A stretch of DNA of 57,402 bases, from NCBI GenBank assembly GCA_028709085.1, contig JAQVXQ010000003.1:1-57402 (forward strand), read 5' to 3'. The notes under the pieces are model-generated. The model was not told the origin of the DNA, did not search any database, and saw only the letters and a program-made list of their open reading frames with translations. Numbering within the stretch: the stretch's first letter is position 1; each line of letters starts with the position of its first letter. Below are positions 36,901 to 47,253 of this stretch, piece by piece. The translations under genes were made by a program, and so were the position numbers. This DNA is from Salinivirgaceae bacterium. Lineage in GTDB: Bacteria; Bacteroidota; Bacteroidia; Bacteroidales; Salinivirgaceae.

Positions 36901-37104
36901 ATAACGGTAATTATAATGTTTAAATCGGTATCCATTGTAGCAATTTAATCCATTTTGAGTTCCTACCCAAACCAATCCATAATTGTCGACGTGAAGACTA
37001 TTTACAACACTTTGACTTAATCCTTCATCGACACTAAAAACAGATACTCTTTGAGCAAATCCGAAAAGGGGAATCAGAATTATGGATAAGAATAGTAAAC
37101 GCAT
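33910..37104 (-). CDS. Two-component-propeller sensor with SpoIIE phosphatase output
   Basis: A 1064-residue inner-membrane signalling protein. After a signal peptide (1-17) come two seven-bladed propeller-type regions made of Reg_prop repeats (WVGTQNGLNCYN, WVGTRLGVNI, WIGTDGGGLVQF, WIGTTSGLFYF, WLGTDFGLYSY), then a Y_Y_Y domain (NRYRYRFDNEEW, about 690-750) and a membrane helix (about 755-778). A coiled coil leads to a PP2C/SpoIIE-type phosphatase: PKDIVSGDFYW, AAVDCTGHGVPGALMS with metal-binding Asp and Gly, and MFTDGYVDQFGG. Bacteroidota usually attach kinases or DNA-binding domains to this sensor; a Ser/Thr phosphatase suggests control of an anti-sigma or anti-anti-sigma partner, none of which is adjacent. 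It follows ubiD by 136 bases. Confidence 0.92.
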   Translation of the reverse strand: MRLLFLSIILIPLFGFAQRVSVFSVDEGLSQSVVNSLHVDNYGLVWVGTQNGLNCYNGYRFKHYNYRYSDPASLIDGFISSIASDTSGCIWVGTRLGVNIIDHNKEYIEAITMEKGRFLLPESRVIGLIIDSKNVAWIQTYSYITKFDISNNTSKNFHFDSDNSIIDQTKLALNGAGDLIFVSSDSLRVIKNDKVISIKLNQLNDRKVINVEVLEDNRVVVLLKGAHIVISADFKDQTAYKNNESIDFLHKRDGILYGISGTGVSIFMNNDFTPYSQTEDVKARALKIGILSAFLDNNKTMWIGTDGGGLVQFDMRPSDIKTIIPTVEFEDVVFDNQTMALKIDDNRIIAGGYSFGLMTYDLDSTNYSYINIDQVSNGLYSNRVTYITELDSNIWVFTYSGHFFLDHQNNLIDPLTLYPYLGEIVEFKDFSLYRTLSIGDDFYLATDLGLYHIDKINKQSGFVKEIDSFLKIGQKHVIDIVGNDTILYLAVTQGLLRYDLRNKEIKYLQIGDDHRQGININTIYILHIDSNGRMWIGTTSGLFYFDHAFKIPEQFIKVEELQSKVIFSIEEDSMGRLWLGTDFGLYSYSPKDSITMQFEKEDGLNSMEFNLGASIHFSDGRLIFGTQGGISSFDPAKIQKSKFDPKMVFSGVEITGKSGIRKIDETDIESITIHPSEFMVKISFSSVDLTSPGKNRYRYRFDNEEWVDIGNQNFVSFLNLSAGKYNLYINGSNSDQIWSTNVRQIKLIVTPAWYVTYWAYIVYGLIVLLLFWRFFEIRTRKLRRINMILREKEGAAKEVARQKDTLAILNRNMTDSMRYAHRIQRALFPDELKVRAIFPDSFVLYKPKDIVSGDFYWVHDFGDNRFCIAAVDCTGHGVPGALMSVIGVKLLQEIIVQNSMDRPGDILQMLDFKVCSLFKNHHEEYFLAEGMDLSLCVFDKNVRTVQYAGAINSLYHVKAGVLREIKADRMPVGISDVTNGYRFTNHELTYDIDDVFYMFTDGYVDQFGGVDEQKFKKARFKEFLSNFKSDNMDLQQAMLENNFERWRGENEQIDDILVIGLRMS

Positions 37105-37240
37105 CTTATATCTATTTGGTAAAAAAAATCAGATAGGTGAAATTACGAAAAAAAAACGATTCGTAAAGGAATAATAAACCTTAAAATATATAATACAGGG
37201 ATTAAAAGTATATTTATAGCAGACGAAAACCATAAAATCA

Positions 37241-39013
37241 TCAATTTTCCAATTCGGCACGATCACCCAAAACCAAACTTTCCACCTCCAATGTTGGAGA
37301 CTTAATAAAGGGGACTTGAAATAATATAGGCCACTTTTGATTGACTTTTTGAATGGTTTTTTTATCCATGGCAATCACGTTGGGCCAATTCCTATTGTGT
37401 TTTTTCCGCCGACCATCAACCACAATTACGAACAAACCGTCTTGTTCTAGAACAAAGATGTCTCTCTGCGGATCAGTGTTATTTAAGATATACCAAAGTT
37501 GCAATTCAGGTCGGATATCCTTCATTTCTGGTTCCAAACAGATCACACATCCCTTGTTTATACTGTTGCCTTTAATAAAAGCGTCAACATCTATTTTCTC
37601 ATAAGAGCGTTCATATAAATAGTTAAAAGAGAATTCGTCATTGCTTGCAATATCAAGCTGTGCTGTACAATCGATACACACTTTGCCTCCCATTCCAGCT
37701 ACATTTGTCGAATGGTCAAGAACATCGATGGGTCCTTTACTCAACATAATCTGACTACTGGAGACAAGGTTTTTCACTATTATTTTAATAAGTGCGTTGT
37801 AATCGCGCAAATCAACATCTGAATCAAAAACGATCAATGCCTTATTAAACATCATTTGTCCTGCTCCCCAAAATGCCTGAGCCACCTTAAAAGCTTGTCC
37901 TTCGTATTGCTTTTTTATGGAGACCAATACTAAATTGTGAGCAACACCCCATATTGGCATATGCATATCAATCACTTCAGGAGCAATAGACAACGAAATA
38001 AGTGGTGTAAATAAACGCTCTGTGGCAGTGGAAATGTACGCATCTTCCATTGGAGGGATTCCAACTATTGTGGTCGGATAAACTGCGTTTTTTCGATGCG
38101 AAATAACCGTAACATGCATTTTAGGATACAAATCGGCCAGCGAATAAAAGCCAGTGTGGTCGCCAAAAGGTCCTTCCGTTACAAGAGGCTCTTTGGGATC
38201 GATATATCCTTCAATAACAAAATCAACATCTTCGGGAATCCACAGATCATTGGTTAAACATTTCACTAGTTTCACTGCTTTATTACGAAGAAATCCAGCC
38301 AACAAATACTCATCAATATTTTCGGGAAGAGGTGCTGTTGCAGAGAATGTATATGCTGGATCTCCCCCGAGCGTAACCGCGATTGGCATTTTTAATCCCA
38401 ATTTCTTATACGATTCAAAGTGAGTAGCCCCTGTTTTATGTTTATGCCAATGCATTCCCGTTGTATATCGATCAAATACTTGCATTCGATACATCCCTAC
38501 GTTTGATATTCCTGTAGTAGGGTCCACCGTATGAACCGATGGAAGCGTAATAAAAGGACCTCCATCCAAAGGCCAACACTGCAAAATTGGTAGCGCTTCC
38601 AGATCGACTACCTCAAGAACCTCTTCCTGACATTTGCCCTTTCCAACGGTTTTTTTGGGCATCCAACGAGCGATCTGTGCAAGTTTAGGGATTTTCTTTA
38701 ATTTGCCCATAAAGCCTTGTGGTTTAACAAGCAGAGAATCTACAATTCGATTTATATTTATGGTTAAATCGTCTAAACTATCTAAATTTAAAGCAAAAGC
38801 CATTCGTCGATCCGATCCTAAGGCGTTAATTAGAACCGGAAAATCGGTTCCCGTATTCGTAAAAAGTAGGGCTTTGTTATAATCTGCCGATTTACTAAAA
38901 CGATCTACAATTTCAGTAATTTCTAGCCTAACATCCACTGGTTCGGTAATTACAATGATTTCATGTGCAGAAATCAATTTATCAATAAATTCGGAAAGAG
39001 AAGTATATGCCAT
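37241..39013 (-). CDS. UbiD-family decarboxylase
   Basis: A 590-residue prenylated-FMN-dependent decarboxylase of the UbiD family. Recognisable parts are the N-terminal segment SLSEFIDKL and ITEIVDR, the cofactor-site region MHWHKHKTGATHF, the LGGDPAYTFSATAPLP block, and the catalytic-site GPFGDHTGFYS. In Bacteroidota members of this size are usually assigned to menaquinone biosynthesis; the sequence cannot confirm the substrate. No UbiX flavin prenyltransferase or men/mqn gene is adjacent. A terminator separates it from upstream eno, and the SpoIIE-domain gene follows on the same strand. Confidence 0.88.
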   Translation of the reverse strand: MAYTSLSEFIDKLISAHEIIVITEPVDVRLEITEIVDRFSKSADYNKALLFTNTGTDFPVLINALGSDRRMAFALNLDSLDDLTININRIVDSLLVKPQGFMGKLKKIPKLAQIARWMPKKTVGKGKCQEEVLEVVDLEALPILQCWPLDGGPFITLPSVHTVDPTTGISNVGMYRMQVFDRYTTGMHWHKHKTGATHFESYKKLGLKMPIAVTLGGDPAYTFSATAPLPENIDEYLLAGFLRNKAVKLVKCLTNDLWIPEDVDFVIEGYIDPKEPLVTEGPFGDHTGFYSLADLYPKMHVTVISHRKNAVYPTTIVGIPPMEDAYISTATERLFTPLISLSIAPEVIDMHMPIWGVAHNLVLVSIKKQYEGQAFKVAQAFWGAGQMMFNKALIVFDSDVDLRDYNALIKIIVKNLVSSSQIMLSKGPIDVLDHSTNVAGMGGKVCIDCTAQLDIASNDEFSFNYLYERSYEKIDVDAFIKGNSINKGCVICLEPEMKDIRPELQLWYILNNTDPQRDIFVLEQDGLFVIVVDGRRKKHNRNWPNVIAMDKKTIQKVNQKWPILFQVPFIKSPTLEVESLVLGDRAELEN

Positions 39014-39027
39014 AATAGATGTAAATT

Positions 39028-39059
39028 AAAAAAGGCTGTCTGCAATGAACAGACAGCCT
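39028..39059 (-). terminator. Rho-independent terminator of eno
   Basis: A perfect 10-bp stem (AGGCTGTCTG, 39033-39042, with 39050-39059) and 7-base loop is followed on the minus strand by five to six T residues. It lies 19 bases past the eno stop. Confidence 0.93.
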
Positions 39060-39078
39060 AAATATAGGATTATTATAC

Positions 39079-40440
<1,362 letters not shown>

Positions 40441-40470
40441 TTAATCAAGAAAAAAACTTGATTTTATGAA

Positions 40471-40959
40471 CTATTCGGCAGTTTCGTCAGCAACCTCAGT
40501 TGTAGTTACATCAGCCACAGTAGCTGTTGTTTCAACCTTCTTGCTTCTACTACGTCTTGTAGTTTTTTTCTCAGGTGCCTTATCTTTTATCACATCGTGC
40601 TCAAAGAAATCTACTAATTCGATTATAGCCATATCTGCGTTATCGCCAGGGCGACTTCCAGTTTTAAGAATACGTGTGTATCCGCCTGGCCGGCTTCCAA
40701 CTTTAGCAGCTACTTCTCTAAAAAGCTCAGTTACACTGTCTTTATTTTGGAGGTAACTAAAAACAATACGTCGCGAGTGTGTTGAATCAACTTTTGATTT
40801 TGTAATCAATGGCTCAACGTAAGAGCGCAATGCTTTTGCTTTTGCTACAGTAGTAGAAATTCTTTTATGTAAGATAAGAGACGATGCCATGTTAGACAGC
40901 ATCGCATTTCTATGCGAGCTTGTGCGTCCTAAATGATTGAATCCTTTATTATGTCTCAT
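40471..40959 (-). CDS. rplQ: Large-subunit ribosomal protein L17
   Basis: L17 binds 23S rRNA near the tunnel exit. The conserved core is [17 protein letters not shown] and [21 protein letters not shown]. At 162 residues it is about 35 longer than the E. coli protein; the extra C-terminus is rich in Lys, Thr and Glu ([11 protein letters not shown] then an acidic tail), as is common in this phylum. It is the last gene of the joined cluster, 6 bases after rpoA, and is followed by the operon terminator. Confidence 0.98.
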   Translation of the reverse strand: MRHNKGFNHLGRTSSHRNAMLSNMASSLILHKRISTTVAKAKALRSYVEPLITKSKVDSTHSRRIVFSYLQNKDSVTELFREVAAKVGSRPGGYTRILKTGSRPGDNADMAIIELVDFFEHDVIKDKAPEKKTTRRSRSKKVETTATVADVTTTEVADETAE

Positions 40960-40965
40960 TGCTTA

Positions 40966-41958
40966 TTATTCCTTGTCAAGTTTATACTTACTGATATCCA
41001 TTCCGAAAGATAATTTTAGTGATGTTAGGAACTCATCGAGCTCAGTAAGAGATTTCTTACCAAAATTACGGAATTTCAACAGATCATTTTTATTATAAGT
41101 TACAAGATCTCCAAGAGATTCAACATCGGCTGCTTTCAGACAATTCAGTGCACGAACGGATAAATCCATATCCGATAACCGTGATTTTAAAAGTTGTCTC
41201 ATATGCAATACTTCCTCATCGAACTCTTCAACGCCGTAACTTTCACTCGTTTCAAGCGAGATTTTTTCATCAGAAAAGAGAGCAAAATGGTGAATAAGTA
41301 TTTTCGCTGCCTCTTTCAATGCGTCTTTTGGGTGGATTGAACCATCGGTTTTAATTTCAAAAAGAACTTTTTCATAGTCCGTTTTTTGTTCAACGCGAAA
41401 GTTTTCAACATCGTATTTAACATTTACAATGGGAGTAAAAATTGAATCGATAGCAATAACGCCAATTTCACTCAAAGGATTTCTATTCTCTTCCGCGGGT
41501 ACATATCCACGACCTTTGTTTATATTAATTACCATTTGCAATTTAACGTCTTTAGTCATATTGCAAATTAAATGCTCTTGATTTAAAACTTGAAAACTAG
41601 AGAGATTTTTATTCAAGTCTCCAGCCATGAATTTTTCTTTCCCAAAAATCGTCAAATTAATTGTTTCCTCATTAATCTCTGGTACGATTTGTTTAAAACG
41701 TATTTGTTTTAGATTAAGAATAATTTCGGTTACATCTTCGATAATTCCAGGAATGCTTGAAAATTCGTGATCAACACCCTCAATTTTAACGCTGGTTATG
41801 GCAAAGCCTTCTAGCGATGAGAGTAAAATCCGTCGGAGAGCATTGCCAATGGTTACACCATATCCGGGCTCCAACGGACGGAATTCAAATTTGCCGACAG
41901 AATTATCGGCCTCAATCATAATTACCTTATCAGGTTTTTGAAAAGCTAGAATCGCCAT
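40966..41958 (-). CDS. rpoA: RNA polymerase alpha subunit
   Basis: The alpha subunit dimerises to seed RNA polymerase assembly and contacts activators and upstream DNA. The 330 residues hold the N-terminal domain ([34 protein letters not shown]) and the C-terminal domain ([35 protein letters not shown]). Length and motifs are standard. It lies between rpsD and rplQ, the usual alpha-operon order. Confidence 0.99.
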   Translation of the reverse strand: MAILAFQKPDKVIMIEADNSVGKFEFRPLEPGYGVTIGNALRRILLSSLEGFAITSVKIEGVDHEFSSIPGIIEDVTEIILNLKQIRFKQIVPEINEETINLTIFGKEKFMAGDLNKNLSSFQVLNQEHLICNMTKDVKLQMVININKGRGYVPAEENRNPLSEIGVIAIDSIFTPIVNVKYDVENFRVEQKTDYEKVLFEIKTDGSIHPKDALKEAAKILIHHFALFSDEKISLETSESYGVEEFDEEVLHMRQLLKSRLSDMDLSVRALNCLKAADVESLGDLVTYNKNDLLKFRNFGKKSLTELDEFLTSLKLSFGMDISKYKLDKE

Positions 41959-41969
41959 ATACCATTTTT

Positions 41970-42578
41970 TTACTTAGAATACAATTCAACAATTAATTGC
42001 TCTTTGATGTTCTCAGGAATATCTTCGCGTTGTGGAACACTTAGGAATTTTCCTGTTTTAGTGGCATTATCCCACTCAATCCAAGAGTATTTACTTACTT
42101 TGTTGCTCTCAATACTTTCAGTAATAACTTCTAAAGATTTAGAACGTTCACGTACACCAATTACATCACCAGGTTTAACATTACATGAAGCAATATTCAC
42201 AACTGCTCCATTTACAGTAATGTGACGGTGTCCTATTAATTGACGTGCGCCAGCTCGTGTTGGTGAAATACCCATACGATAAACAACATTATCTAATCTT
42301 GACTCAAGATACTGAAGCAGGATAACACCAGTTACACCTTTGTTACTATCTGCTTTTTTAAAGTAATTTGAAAATTGTTTTTCTAATATACCGTAAGTAT
42401 ACTTCACTTTTTGTTTCTCGTTGAGCTGAACTCCATACTCTGATTGCTTTCTACGTTTGCGATTAGCACCGTGCATCCCAGGAGGATAATTCTTACGCTC
42501 ATAGTATTTGTCAGCGCCGTAGATCGGTTCTCCGAAACGGCGTGCAATTTTTGTTTTAGGGCCAATGTATTTTGCCAT
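41970..42578 (-). CDS. rpsD: Small-subunit ribosomal protein S4
   Basis: S4 is a primary 16S rRNA binder that nucleates the body of the 30S subunit and can repress the alpha operon in other bacteria. The 202-residue protein begins [17 protein letters not shown] and contains the S4 RNA-binding domain ([20 protein letters not shown], then HITVNG). The N-terminal cysteines of zinc-binding S4 forms are missing, so this is the zinc-free type. Confidence 0.99.
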   Translation of the reverse strand: MAKYIGPKTKIARRFGEPIYGADKYYERKNYPPGMHGANRKRRKQSEYGVQLNEKQKVKYTYGILEKQFSNYFKKADSNKGVTGVILLQYLESRLDNVVYRMGISPTRAGARQLIGHRHITVNGAVVNIASCNVKPGDVIGVRERSKSLEVITESIESNKVSKYSWIEWDNATKTGKFLSVPQREDIPENIKEQLIVELYSK

Positions 42579-42606
42579 TGTTTTTTTTCCTTTTTAATAG
42601 GGTAAA

Positions 42607-42996
42607 TTAAACTCTTCTTCGTTTTGGTGGACGACAACCATTGTGCGGTAGCGGTGTAACGTCAACAATCTCGGTAACTTCAATTCCTTGGTTATGAAGT
42701 GTTCGAATTGCAGACTCTCGCCCGGCTCCTGGTCCTTTTACGTAAACCTTAACTTTGCGCAGTCCTGATTCATAGGCTACGGTAGCGCAATTTTGCGTTG
42801 CCATTTGTGCTGCATACGGAGTGTTTTTCTTCGACCCTTTAAATCCCATTTTTCCAGACGAAGCCCAGGAAATAACATCACCATTTCCATTCGTAAGTGT
42901 AATAATAATATTATTAAACGATGAATGAACGTGTGCTTGTCCAACTGGTTCGACCTTAACCACTCTTTTACGAGTGCTTTTTGACTTTTGTGCCAT
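42607..42996 (-). CDS. rpsK: Small-subunit ribosomal protein S11
   Basis: S11 lines the mRNA exit channel on the platform of the 30S subunit. The 129 residues include [33 protein letters not shown] and the C-terminal [16 protein letters not shown]. It sits between rpsM and rpsD with a 17-base gap on the upstream side. Confidence 0.99.
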   Translation of the reverse strand: MAQKSKSTRKRVVKVEPVGQAHVHSSFNNIIITLTNGNGDVISWASSGKMGFKGSKKNTPYAAQMATQNCATVAYESGLRKVKVYVKGPGAGRESAIRTLHNQGIEVTEIVDVTPLPHNGCRPPKRRRV

Positions 42997-43013
42997 AATT
43001 TAACAATCTCTAA

Positions 43014-43391
43014 TTATTTAGTCGCTTTCTTCTTGTTTGCCACGGTCTTACGTTTTCCTTTACGTGTACGTGCATTATTTTGGGTATTCTGACCTCTAAC
43101 GGGTAACCCAATACGGTGACGAATTCCTCGGTAACAACCGATATCCATCAATCGCTTTATATTCATTTGAACTTCTGAACGTAATTCTCCTTCGAGTCTG
43201 TACGATTCTCCCAACAACTGACGTATTGCAGCTATTTGATCATCTGTCCAATCTTTAACCTTAATATTTCGGTCAATATTAGCTTCCGCTAAAACTTTGT
43301 TGGCTATACTAGTTCCAACTCCGAAGATATAGGTCAATGCTACTTCGCCGCGTTTGTTTTTTGGTAAATCAACGCCTACTATTCTTGCCAT
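43014..43391 (-). CDS. rpsM: Small-subunit ribosomal protein S13
   Basis: S13 sits in the 30S head and touches the P-site tRNA and L5 across the subunit bridge. The 125 residues include [24 protein letters not shown], here split by its key GVDLP motif, then [23 protein letters not shown] in the tail and a Lys-rich end. An internal promoter box lies 31 bases upstream, in the 43-base gap after rpmJ, the widest gap within the cluster. Confidence 0.99.
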   Translation of the reverse strand: MARIVGVDLPKNKRGEVALTYIFGVGTSIANKVLAEANIDRNIKVKDWTDDQIAAIRQLLGESYRLEGELRSEVQMNIKRLMDIGCYRGIRHRIGLPVRGQNTQNNARTRKGKRKTVANKKKATK

Positions 43392-43421
43392 AAAATCTCG
43401 TTTGCTTTAATAAAAGGTTTG

Positions 43422-43429
43422 CAAAGTTA
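43422..43429 (-). promoter_or_regulatory. Internal promoter -7 box before rpsM
   Basis: On the minus strand TAACTTTG, followed by CAAACC, matches TAnnTTTG. It occupies the longest intergenic gap of the cluster and would start transcripts near 43415, giving rpsM-rpsK-rpsD-rpoA-rplQ an additional promoter. A -33 TTTG is not seen. Confidence 0.45.
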
Positions 43430-43434
43430 ATAAA

Positions 43435-43551
43435 TTATCCCTGACGTTGTTTAAACTTAGGGTTTTTTTTGTTGATTATGTAAATGCGTCCCTTGCGACG
43501 GACTATTTTGCAGTCCGCGCTACGCTTTTTAACTGAGGCTCTTACCTTCAT
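43435..43551 (-). CDS. rpmJ: Large-subunit ribosomal protein L36 (zinc-free form)
   Basis: A 38-residue protein starting [17 protein letters not shown] and ending KFKQRQG. It has the L36 opening and size but only one Cys, so it cannot bind zinc through the usual CCCH set. It lies between infA (5-base gap) and rpsM, the standard place. L36 helps fold 23S rRNA late in assembly. Confidence 0.96.
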   Translation of the reverse strand: MKVRASVKKRSADCKIVRRKGRIYIINKKNPKFKQRQG

Positions 43552-43556
43552 CTTAT

Positions 43557-43778
43557 TTAGTTTTTATATCGGAAAACAATTCTTCCTTTAGTTAAATCAT
43601 AAGGAGACATTTCCACTTTTACCTTATCGCCGGGTAAAATTTTTATGTAATGCATCCTCATTTTTCCGCTGATATGCGCGGTAATCATGTGACCGTTTTC
43701 TAGCTCAACTCGAAACATGGCATTTGATAACGCCTCAACAATTGTTCCATCTTGCTCAATACTTGCTTGCTTTGCCAT
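43557..43778 (-). CDS. infA: Translation initiation factor IF-1
   Basis: IF-1 occupies the 30S A site during initiation. The 73 residues form a single OB-fold: [20 protein letters not shown], shown by its key GTIVEALPN-like stretch, then [25 protein letters not shown] in which the RM-H-IKI-GD pattern is diagnostic, and [11 protein letters not shown]. It follows secY directly (20-base gap); a map gene, common at this point in Bacteroidota, is absent. Confidence 0.99.
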   Translation of the reverse strand: MAKQASIEQDGTIVEALSNAMFRVELENGHMITAHISGKMRMHYIKILPGDKVKVEMSPYDLTKGRIVFRYKN

Positions 43779-43798
43779 ATCTGCTTTTAAACTAATTA

Positions 43799-45127
43799 CT
43801 ATACCGATCGCCGTCCTTTTACTTTTCCAGTTTTTAACAAACCATCATAGTGACGCATCAGTAAATGACTCTCTATTTGTTGCAGAGTGTCTAAAACAAC
43901 TCCTACCATAATCAATAGAGAAGTTCCTCCATAAAAGTGAGCAAATTGATTATTCACACCAGCTATCATAGCAAAAGCTGGAAGAATTGCAATTAAAGCA
44001 AGGAAAATTGATCCCGGTAACGTAATTCTTGACATAATTGTATCAAGAAACTCTGCCGTCTTCTTACCTGGTTTTACTCCTGGAATAAATCCACCATTAC
44101 GTTTCATATCTTCGGCCATTTGAATCGGATTGATTGTAATAGCAGTGTAAAAATAGGTAAACCCAATGATTAATAGAGCAAAAGTCAGATTATACGCTAA
44201 ACTTGTAAAGTCGGTAAATGATGCTGCGAATCCGGTTAATGTCTCTGATGAAGAGAAACCAAGTAATATAACAGGGATGAACATTAATGCTTGTGCAAAG
44301 ATAATAGGCATTACACCTGATGCATTAATTTTCAAAGGGATATACTGACGCACACCACCATACTGTTTATTACCAACGATTCGTTTTGCATACTGTACAG
44401 GTACTTTACGCGTACCTTGAACAAGTAGAATTGCTAAAATTACTACAACTGCTAACATTATCATCTCCACTAGGAAGATAACTAATCCTCCACCTAGTTC
44501 TTCTACGCGTGAAATAAATTCCGCAAATAAAGCGAAAGGTAATCGCGCAATAATACCAATCATAATAATTAATGATATTCCATTCCCTATACCGCGATCG
44601 GTAATTTTTTCACCAATCCACATTACGAACATCGTACCGGCAGTTAAAATTACCACACTTGTTATCGTAAACAATGATCCTCCAATAATAAAAGCATCTC
44701 CAGGCAATGTTGCATGTAAGTTAGCAAGATATGCAGGCGCTTGTAATACTAGGATTACTAAGGTAAGATAACGAGTTAATTGATTAATTTTCCGACGTCC
44801 ACTTTCACCTTCACGTTGTAAACGCTGAAAGTAAGGTACAGCCATTCCTAATAGCTGAATTACGATGGATGCTGAGATATAGGGCATAATACCCAAAGCT
44901 AGTACAGATGCATTTGAAAACGCACCTCCTGAAAACATATCCAATAGACCTAATACACCACCGGCTGTTTGCTCTGAAAGAGAGGTCAACTTCGTGGGAT
45001 CTATTCCTGGAAGCACGATGTGTGCTCCCAAGCGATAGATTAATAATAAGCCTAATGTTGTCAATATTCGGTTCCGAAGATCTTCAATCTTCCAGATATT
45101 TTTGAGTGTATCTATTAACCGCTTCAT
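43799..45127 (-). CDS. secY: Protein translocase subunit SecY
   Basis: SecY is the pore of the Sec translocon for export and membrane insertion. The 442 residues have ten membrane segments, with an amphipathic N-terminus ([19 protein letters not shown], here as its key residues), plug-region sequence [23 protein letters not shown] shortened to its GGAFSN and GIMPYIS cores, the cytosolic loop [10 protein letters not shown], and [12 protein letters not shown] between late helices. It overlaps nothing and is 3 bases after rplO, as expected in the spc operon. Confidence 0.99.
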   Translation of the reverse strand: MKRLIDTLKNIWKIEDLRNRILTTLGLLLIYRLGAHIVLPGIDPTKLTSLSEQTAGGVLGLLDMFSGGAFSNASVLALGIMPYISASIVIQLLGMAVPYFQRLQREGESGRRKINQLTRYLTLVILVLQAPAYLANLHATLPGDAFIIGGSLFTITSVVILTAGTMFVMWIGEKITDRGIGNGISLIIMIGIIARLPFALFAEFISRVEELGGGLVIFLVEMIMLAVVVILAILLVQGTRKVPVQYAKRIVGNKQYGGVRQYIPLKINASGVMPIIFAQALMFIPVILLGFSSSETLTGFAASFTDFTSLAYNLTFALLIIGFTYFYTAITINPIQMAEDMKRNGGFIPGVKPGKKTAEFLDTIMSRITLPGSIFLALIAILPAFAMIAGVNNQFAHFYGGTSLLIMVGVVLDTLQQIESHLLMRHYDGLLKTGKVKGRRSV

Positions 45128-45130
45128 TGA

Positions 45131-45577
45131 TTATAATATTATAACGTTTCCGGCTTGTGCTTCGATTGCAGCTTGAGCTGATTTAGAAAAAGCGTGTGCT
45201 TTAACCTCTAGCTTCATACTTAAAGTGCCATTTCCAAGAATTTTAACAAAATCTTGCTTAGAAGCTAACCCATGCTCTACCAATGTTGTTACATCAATAA
45301 AAGATGTGCTTAATCTCTCTGCTAATGTTTGAATAACATCAAGATTTATAGCTTTATATTCTTTTCGATTTGGATTTGTGAACCCAAATTTAGGAACACG
45401 TCTTTGAAGTGGCATTTGACCGCCTTCGAATCCAATTTTTTTAGAATATCCTGATCTAGATTTTGCACCGTTCATTCCACGTGTGGATTGACCACCGTGA
45501 CCTGAACCTTCACCGCGACCAACTCGCTTTCGATTGCGTGTTGCTCCTTTAGCCGGTTTTAAATTGCTGAGATCCAT
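45131..45577 (-). CDS. rplO: Large-subunit ribosomal protein L15
   Basis: L15 is a late-assembling 50S protein that penetrates the rRNA core with its N-terminal extension. The 148 residues begin MDLSNLKPAKGATRNRKRVG and contain the Gly-rich GRGEGSGHGGQSTRG stretch. The C-terminal globular part ends AAIEAQAGNVIIL. It is immediately upstream of secY. Confidence 0.99.
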   Translation of the reverse strand: MDLSNLKPAKGATRNRKRVGRGEGSGHGGQSTRGMNGAKSRSGYSKKIGFEGGQMPLQRRVPKFGFTNPNRKEYKAINLDVIQTLAERLSTSFIDVTTLVEHGLASKQDFVKILGNGTLSMKLEVKAHAFSKSAQAAIEAQAGNVIIL

Positions 45578-45584
45578 AATATCT

Positions 45585-45770
45585 TTATTTGTTTGTTTCT
45601 GTAATAGTAACCAAGTGTCTTACTTTTTCAATCATCCCTTTAATCTCTGGTTGATTCTCATGTTCAACAGTATGGTTGATTTTCCTCAAACCAAGAGCGA
45701 CCAAGGTTCTTTTTTGTCTGACAGTACTTCCTATACTGCTACGAACTTGCGTAATCTGAATTTTAGTCAT
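45585..45770 (-). CDS. rpmD: Large-subunit ribosomal protein L30
   Basis: A 61-residue L30 (MTKIQITQVRSSIGS, then ALGLRKINHTVEHEN, MIEKVRHLVTI), a short beta-alpha protein at the surface of the 50S. It is slightly shorter than many but complete. Position between rpsE and rplO is standard. Confidence 0.98.
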   Translation of the reverse strand: MTKIQITQVRSSIGSTVRQKRTLVALGLRKINHTVEHENQPEIKGMIEKVRHLVTITETNK

Positions 45771-45782
45771 AACTCTGTTTTC

Positions 45783-46295
45783 TTATCCGTTAAAAACTTT
45801 TTCCAAATCAACTCCACGCTCAGTAGCAACGGTATATGCATCTCGCAATTGCATTAAAGCATCCATAGTAGCTTTTACCACGTTATGTGGATTACTTGAT
45901 CCTTTTGATTTAGCAAGCACGTCGTGTATACCAACACTATCAAGCACAGCACGCATAGCACCTCCGGCTACAACACCTGTACCTGATGAGGCGGGTTTGA
46001 TTAGTACTTTAGCACCTCCATATTTTCCTAGTGCTTCATGAGGTAGGGTTCTATTAATAATAGGCACCTTGATAAGATTTTTCTTAGCATCCTCGAGAGC
46101 TTTGGAGATAGCAGTAGTAACTTCACCGGCTTTTCCTAGTCCATGTCCTACGATTCCACCTTCATTACCAACAACAACAATTGCTGAGAAAGTGAAAGTA
46201 CGTCCACCTTTTGTAACCTTAGTAACTCGATTAATGGAAACTAATCGATCTTTTAACTCTAGGTCACTGGTTTTTATCTTTCTAATTCCTGACAT
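45783..46295 (-). CDS. rpsE: Small-subunit ribosomal protein S5
   Basis: S5 lies at the mRNA entry side and influences decoding accuracy; changes in its first loop give spectinomycin resistance in other bacteria. The 170 residues show the double-stranded RNA-binding fold [20 protein letters not shown] (key parts KVTKGGR and FSA), the [17 protein letters not shown] loop, and [19 protein letters not shown] in the second domain, represented by GGAMRAV. No deviation is evident. Confidence 0.99.
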   Translation of the reverse strand: MSGIRKIKTSDLELKDRLVSINRVTKVTKGGRTFTFSAIVVVGNEGGIVGHGLGKAGEVTTAISKALEDAKKNLIKVPIINRTLPHEALGKYGGAKVLIKPASSGTGVVAGGAMRAVLDSVGIHDVLAKSKGSSNPHNVVKATMDALMQLRDAYTVATERGVDLEKVFNG

Positions 46296-46301
46296 AACTG
46301 A

Positions 46302-46661
46302 TTAAAATTTAAGTCCTCCTTCACGAGCACCATCAGCCAAAGATTTTACTCTTCCGTGATAAAGGTATCCGTTACGGTCAAATTTAACGTTAGTAATTCC
46401 TTTCTCAATTGCTCGTTGAGCAACAAGTTTTCCTACAAGGGTTGCAATTTCTGATTTAGAAATTCCCTTTTTCTCTGCTACTTCTTTACATAATGAAGAA
46501 GCTGCAACGAGTGTTTGTCCATTAATGTCATCAATAACTTGAACACTAATATTAGCGTTACTTCTGAAAACACTTAATCTAGGACTACTCTCTGTACCAC
46601 GTATTGTTTTATTAATACGGTACTTTATACGTTGTCTACGCTCTAATTTACTTAGTGACAT
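46302..46661 (-). CDS. rplR: Large-subunit ribosomal protein L18
   Basis: L18 binds 5S rRNA together with L5 and L25 at the central protuberance. The 119 residues run from [19 protein letters not shown] through [17 protein letters not shown] to the C-terminal [23 protein letters not shown], of which [14 protein letters not shown] is the family signature. It has a 6-base gap to rpsE. Confidence 0.99.
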   Translation of the reverse strand: MSLSKLERRQRIKYRINKTIRGTESSPRLSVFRSNANISVQVIDDINGQTLVAASSLCKEVAEKKGISKSEIATLVGKLVAQRAIEKGITNVKFDRNGYLYHGRVKSLADGAREGGLKF

Positions 46662-46681
46662 AATTCATCCTTCTTTTAAAA

Positions 46682-47242
46682 TTACTTACCTTTAGATGCT
46701 GATTTACCAGCTTTTCTGCGAACCTCTTCACCTAAGAAACGAACTCCTTTACCTTTGTAAGGTTCGGGTTTTCTTAGTGACCGGATCTTAGCAGCTACAT
46801 GACCGATTAATTGTTTGTCGGTACTAAATAAAGTAACTTTTGGATTACTTTTCTTGTCGCTTTTTGCTTCAACAGTGACCTCTATTGGTAATTCAAGAAA
46901 GATATTGTGAGAATATCCTAAATTTAATTCCAACATTTGACCTTTTGCTTCTGCACGAAATCCAACACCCACTAATTCGAGTACGATTGTATATCCTGTA
47001 GAAACACCAACAACCATATTATTGATCAGTGATCTATAAAGACCATGCAAAGCTCTATGCCTTTTGTTGTCAGTTGGTCTACTTACTACGACAGCGTCCT
47101 TTTCAACAGTTACTTGAATATCTTTATCCACAACTTGCTGAAGCTGCCCCTTCGGACCTTTAACAGTTACGTTATTTGCACTATCAACACTAACGTTAAC
47201 TCCGGCCGGAATATTTATCGGTAATTTACCTATCCGTGACAT
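46682..47242 (-). CDS. rplF: Large-subunit ribosomal protein L6
   Basis: L6 lies near the factor-binding stalk base. I start it at 47242 (MSRIGKLPINIPAGV), the family's normal beginning, for 186 residues; an in-frame ATG at 47269 would overlap the end of rpsH and add a non-family leader. Two related domains follow, with GVSTGYTIVLELVGVGFRA and the conserved EPYKGKGVRFLGEEVRRKAGKS near the end, given here by its EPYKGKGVR core. Confidence 0.98.
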   Translation of the reverse strand: MSRIGKLPINIPAGVNVSVDSANNVTVKGPKGQLQQVVDKDIQVTVEKDAVVVSRPTDNKRHRALHGLYRSLINNMVVGVSTGYTIVLELVGVGFRAEAKGQMLELNLGYSHNIFLELPIEVTVEAKSDKKSNPKVTLFSTDKQLIGHVAAKIRSLRKPEPYKGKGVRFLGEEVRRKAGKSASKGK

Positions 47243-47253
47243 TTTAATCTGTT

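Noticed and set aside
40443-40463. Hairpin AATCAAG/CTTGATT after rplQ considered as the operon terminator
   Set aside because: The stem is only 7 bp, AT-rich, and its T-run is in the loop rather than after it; the 12-bp hairpin just beyond is the better terminator.
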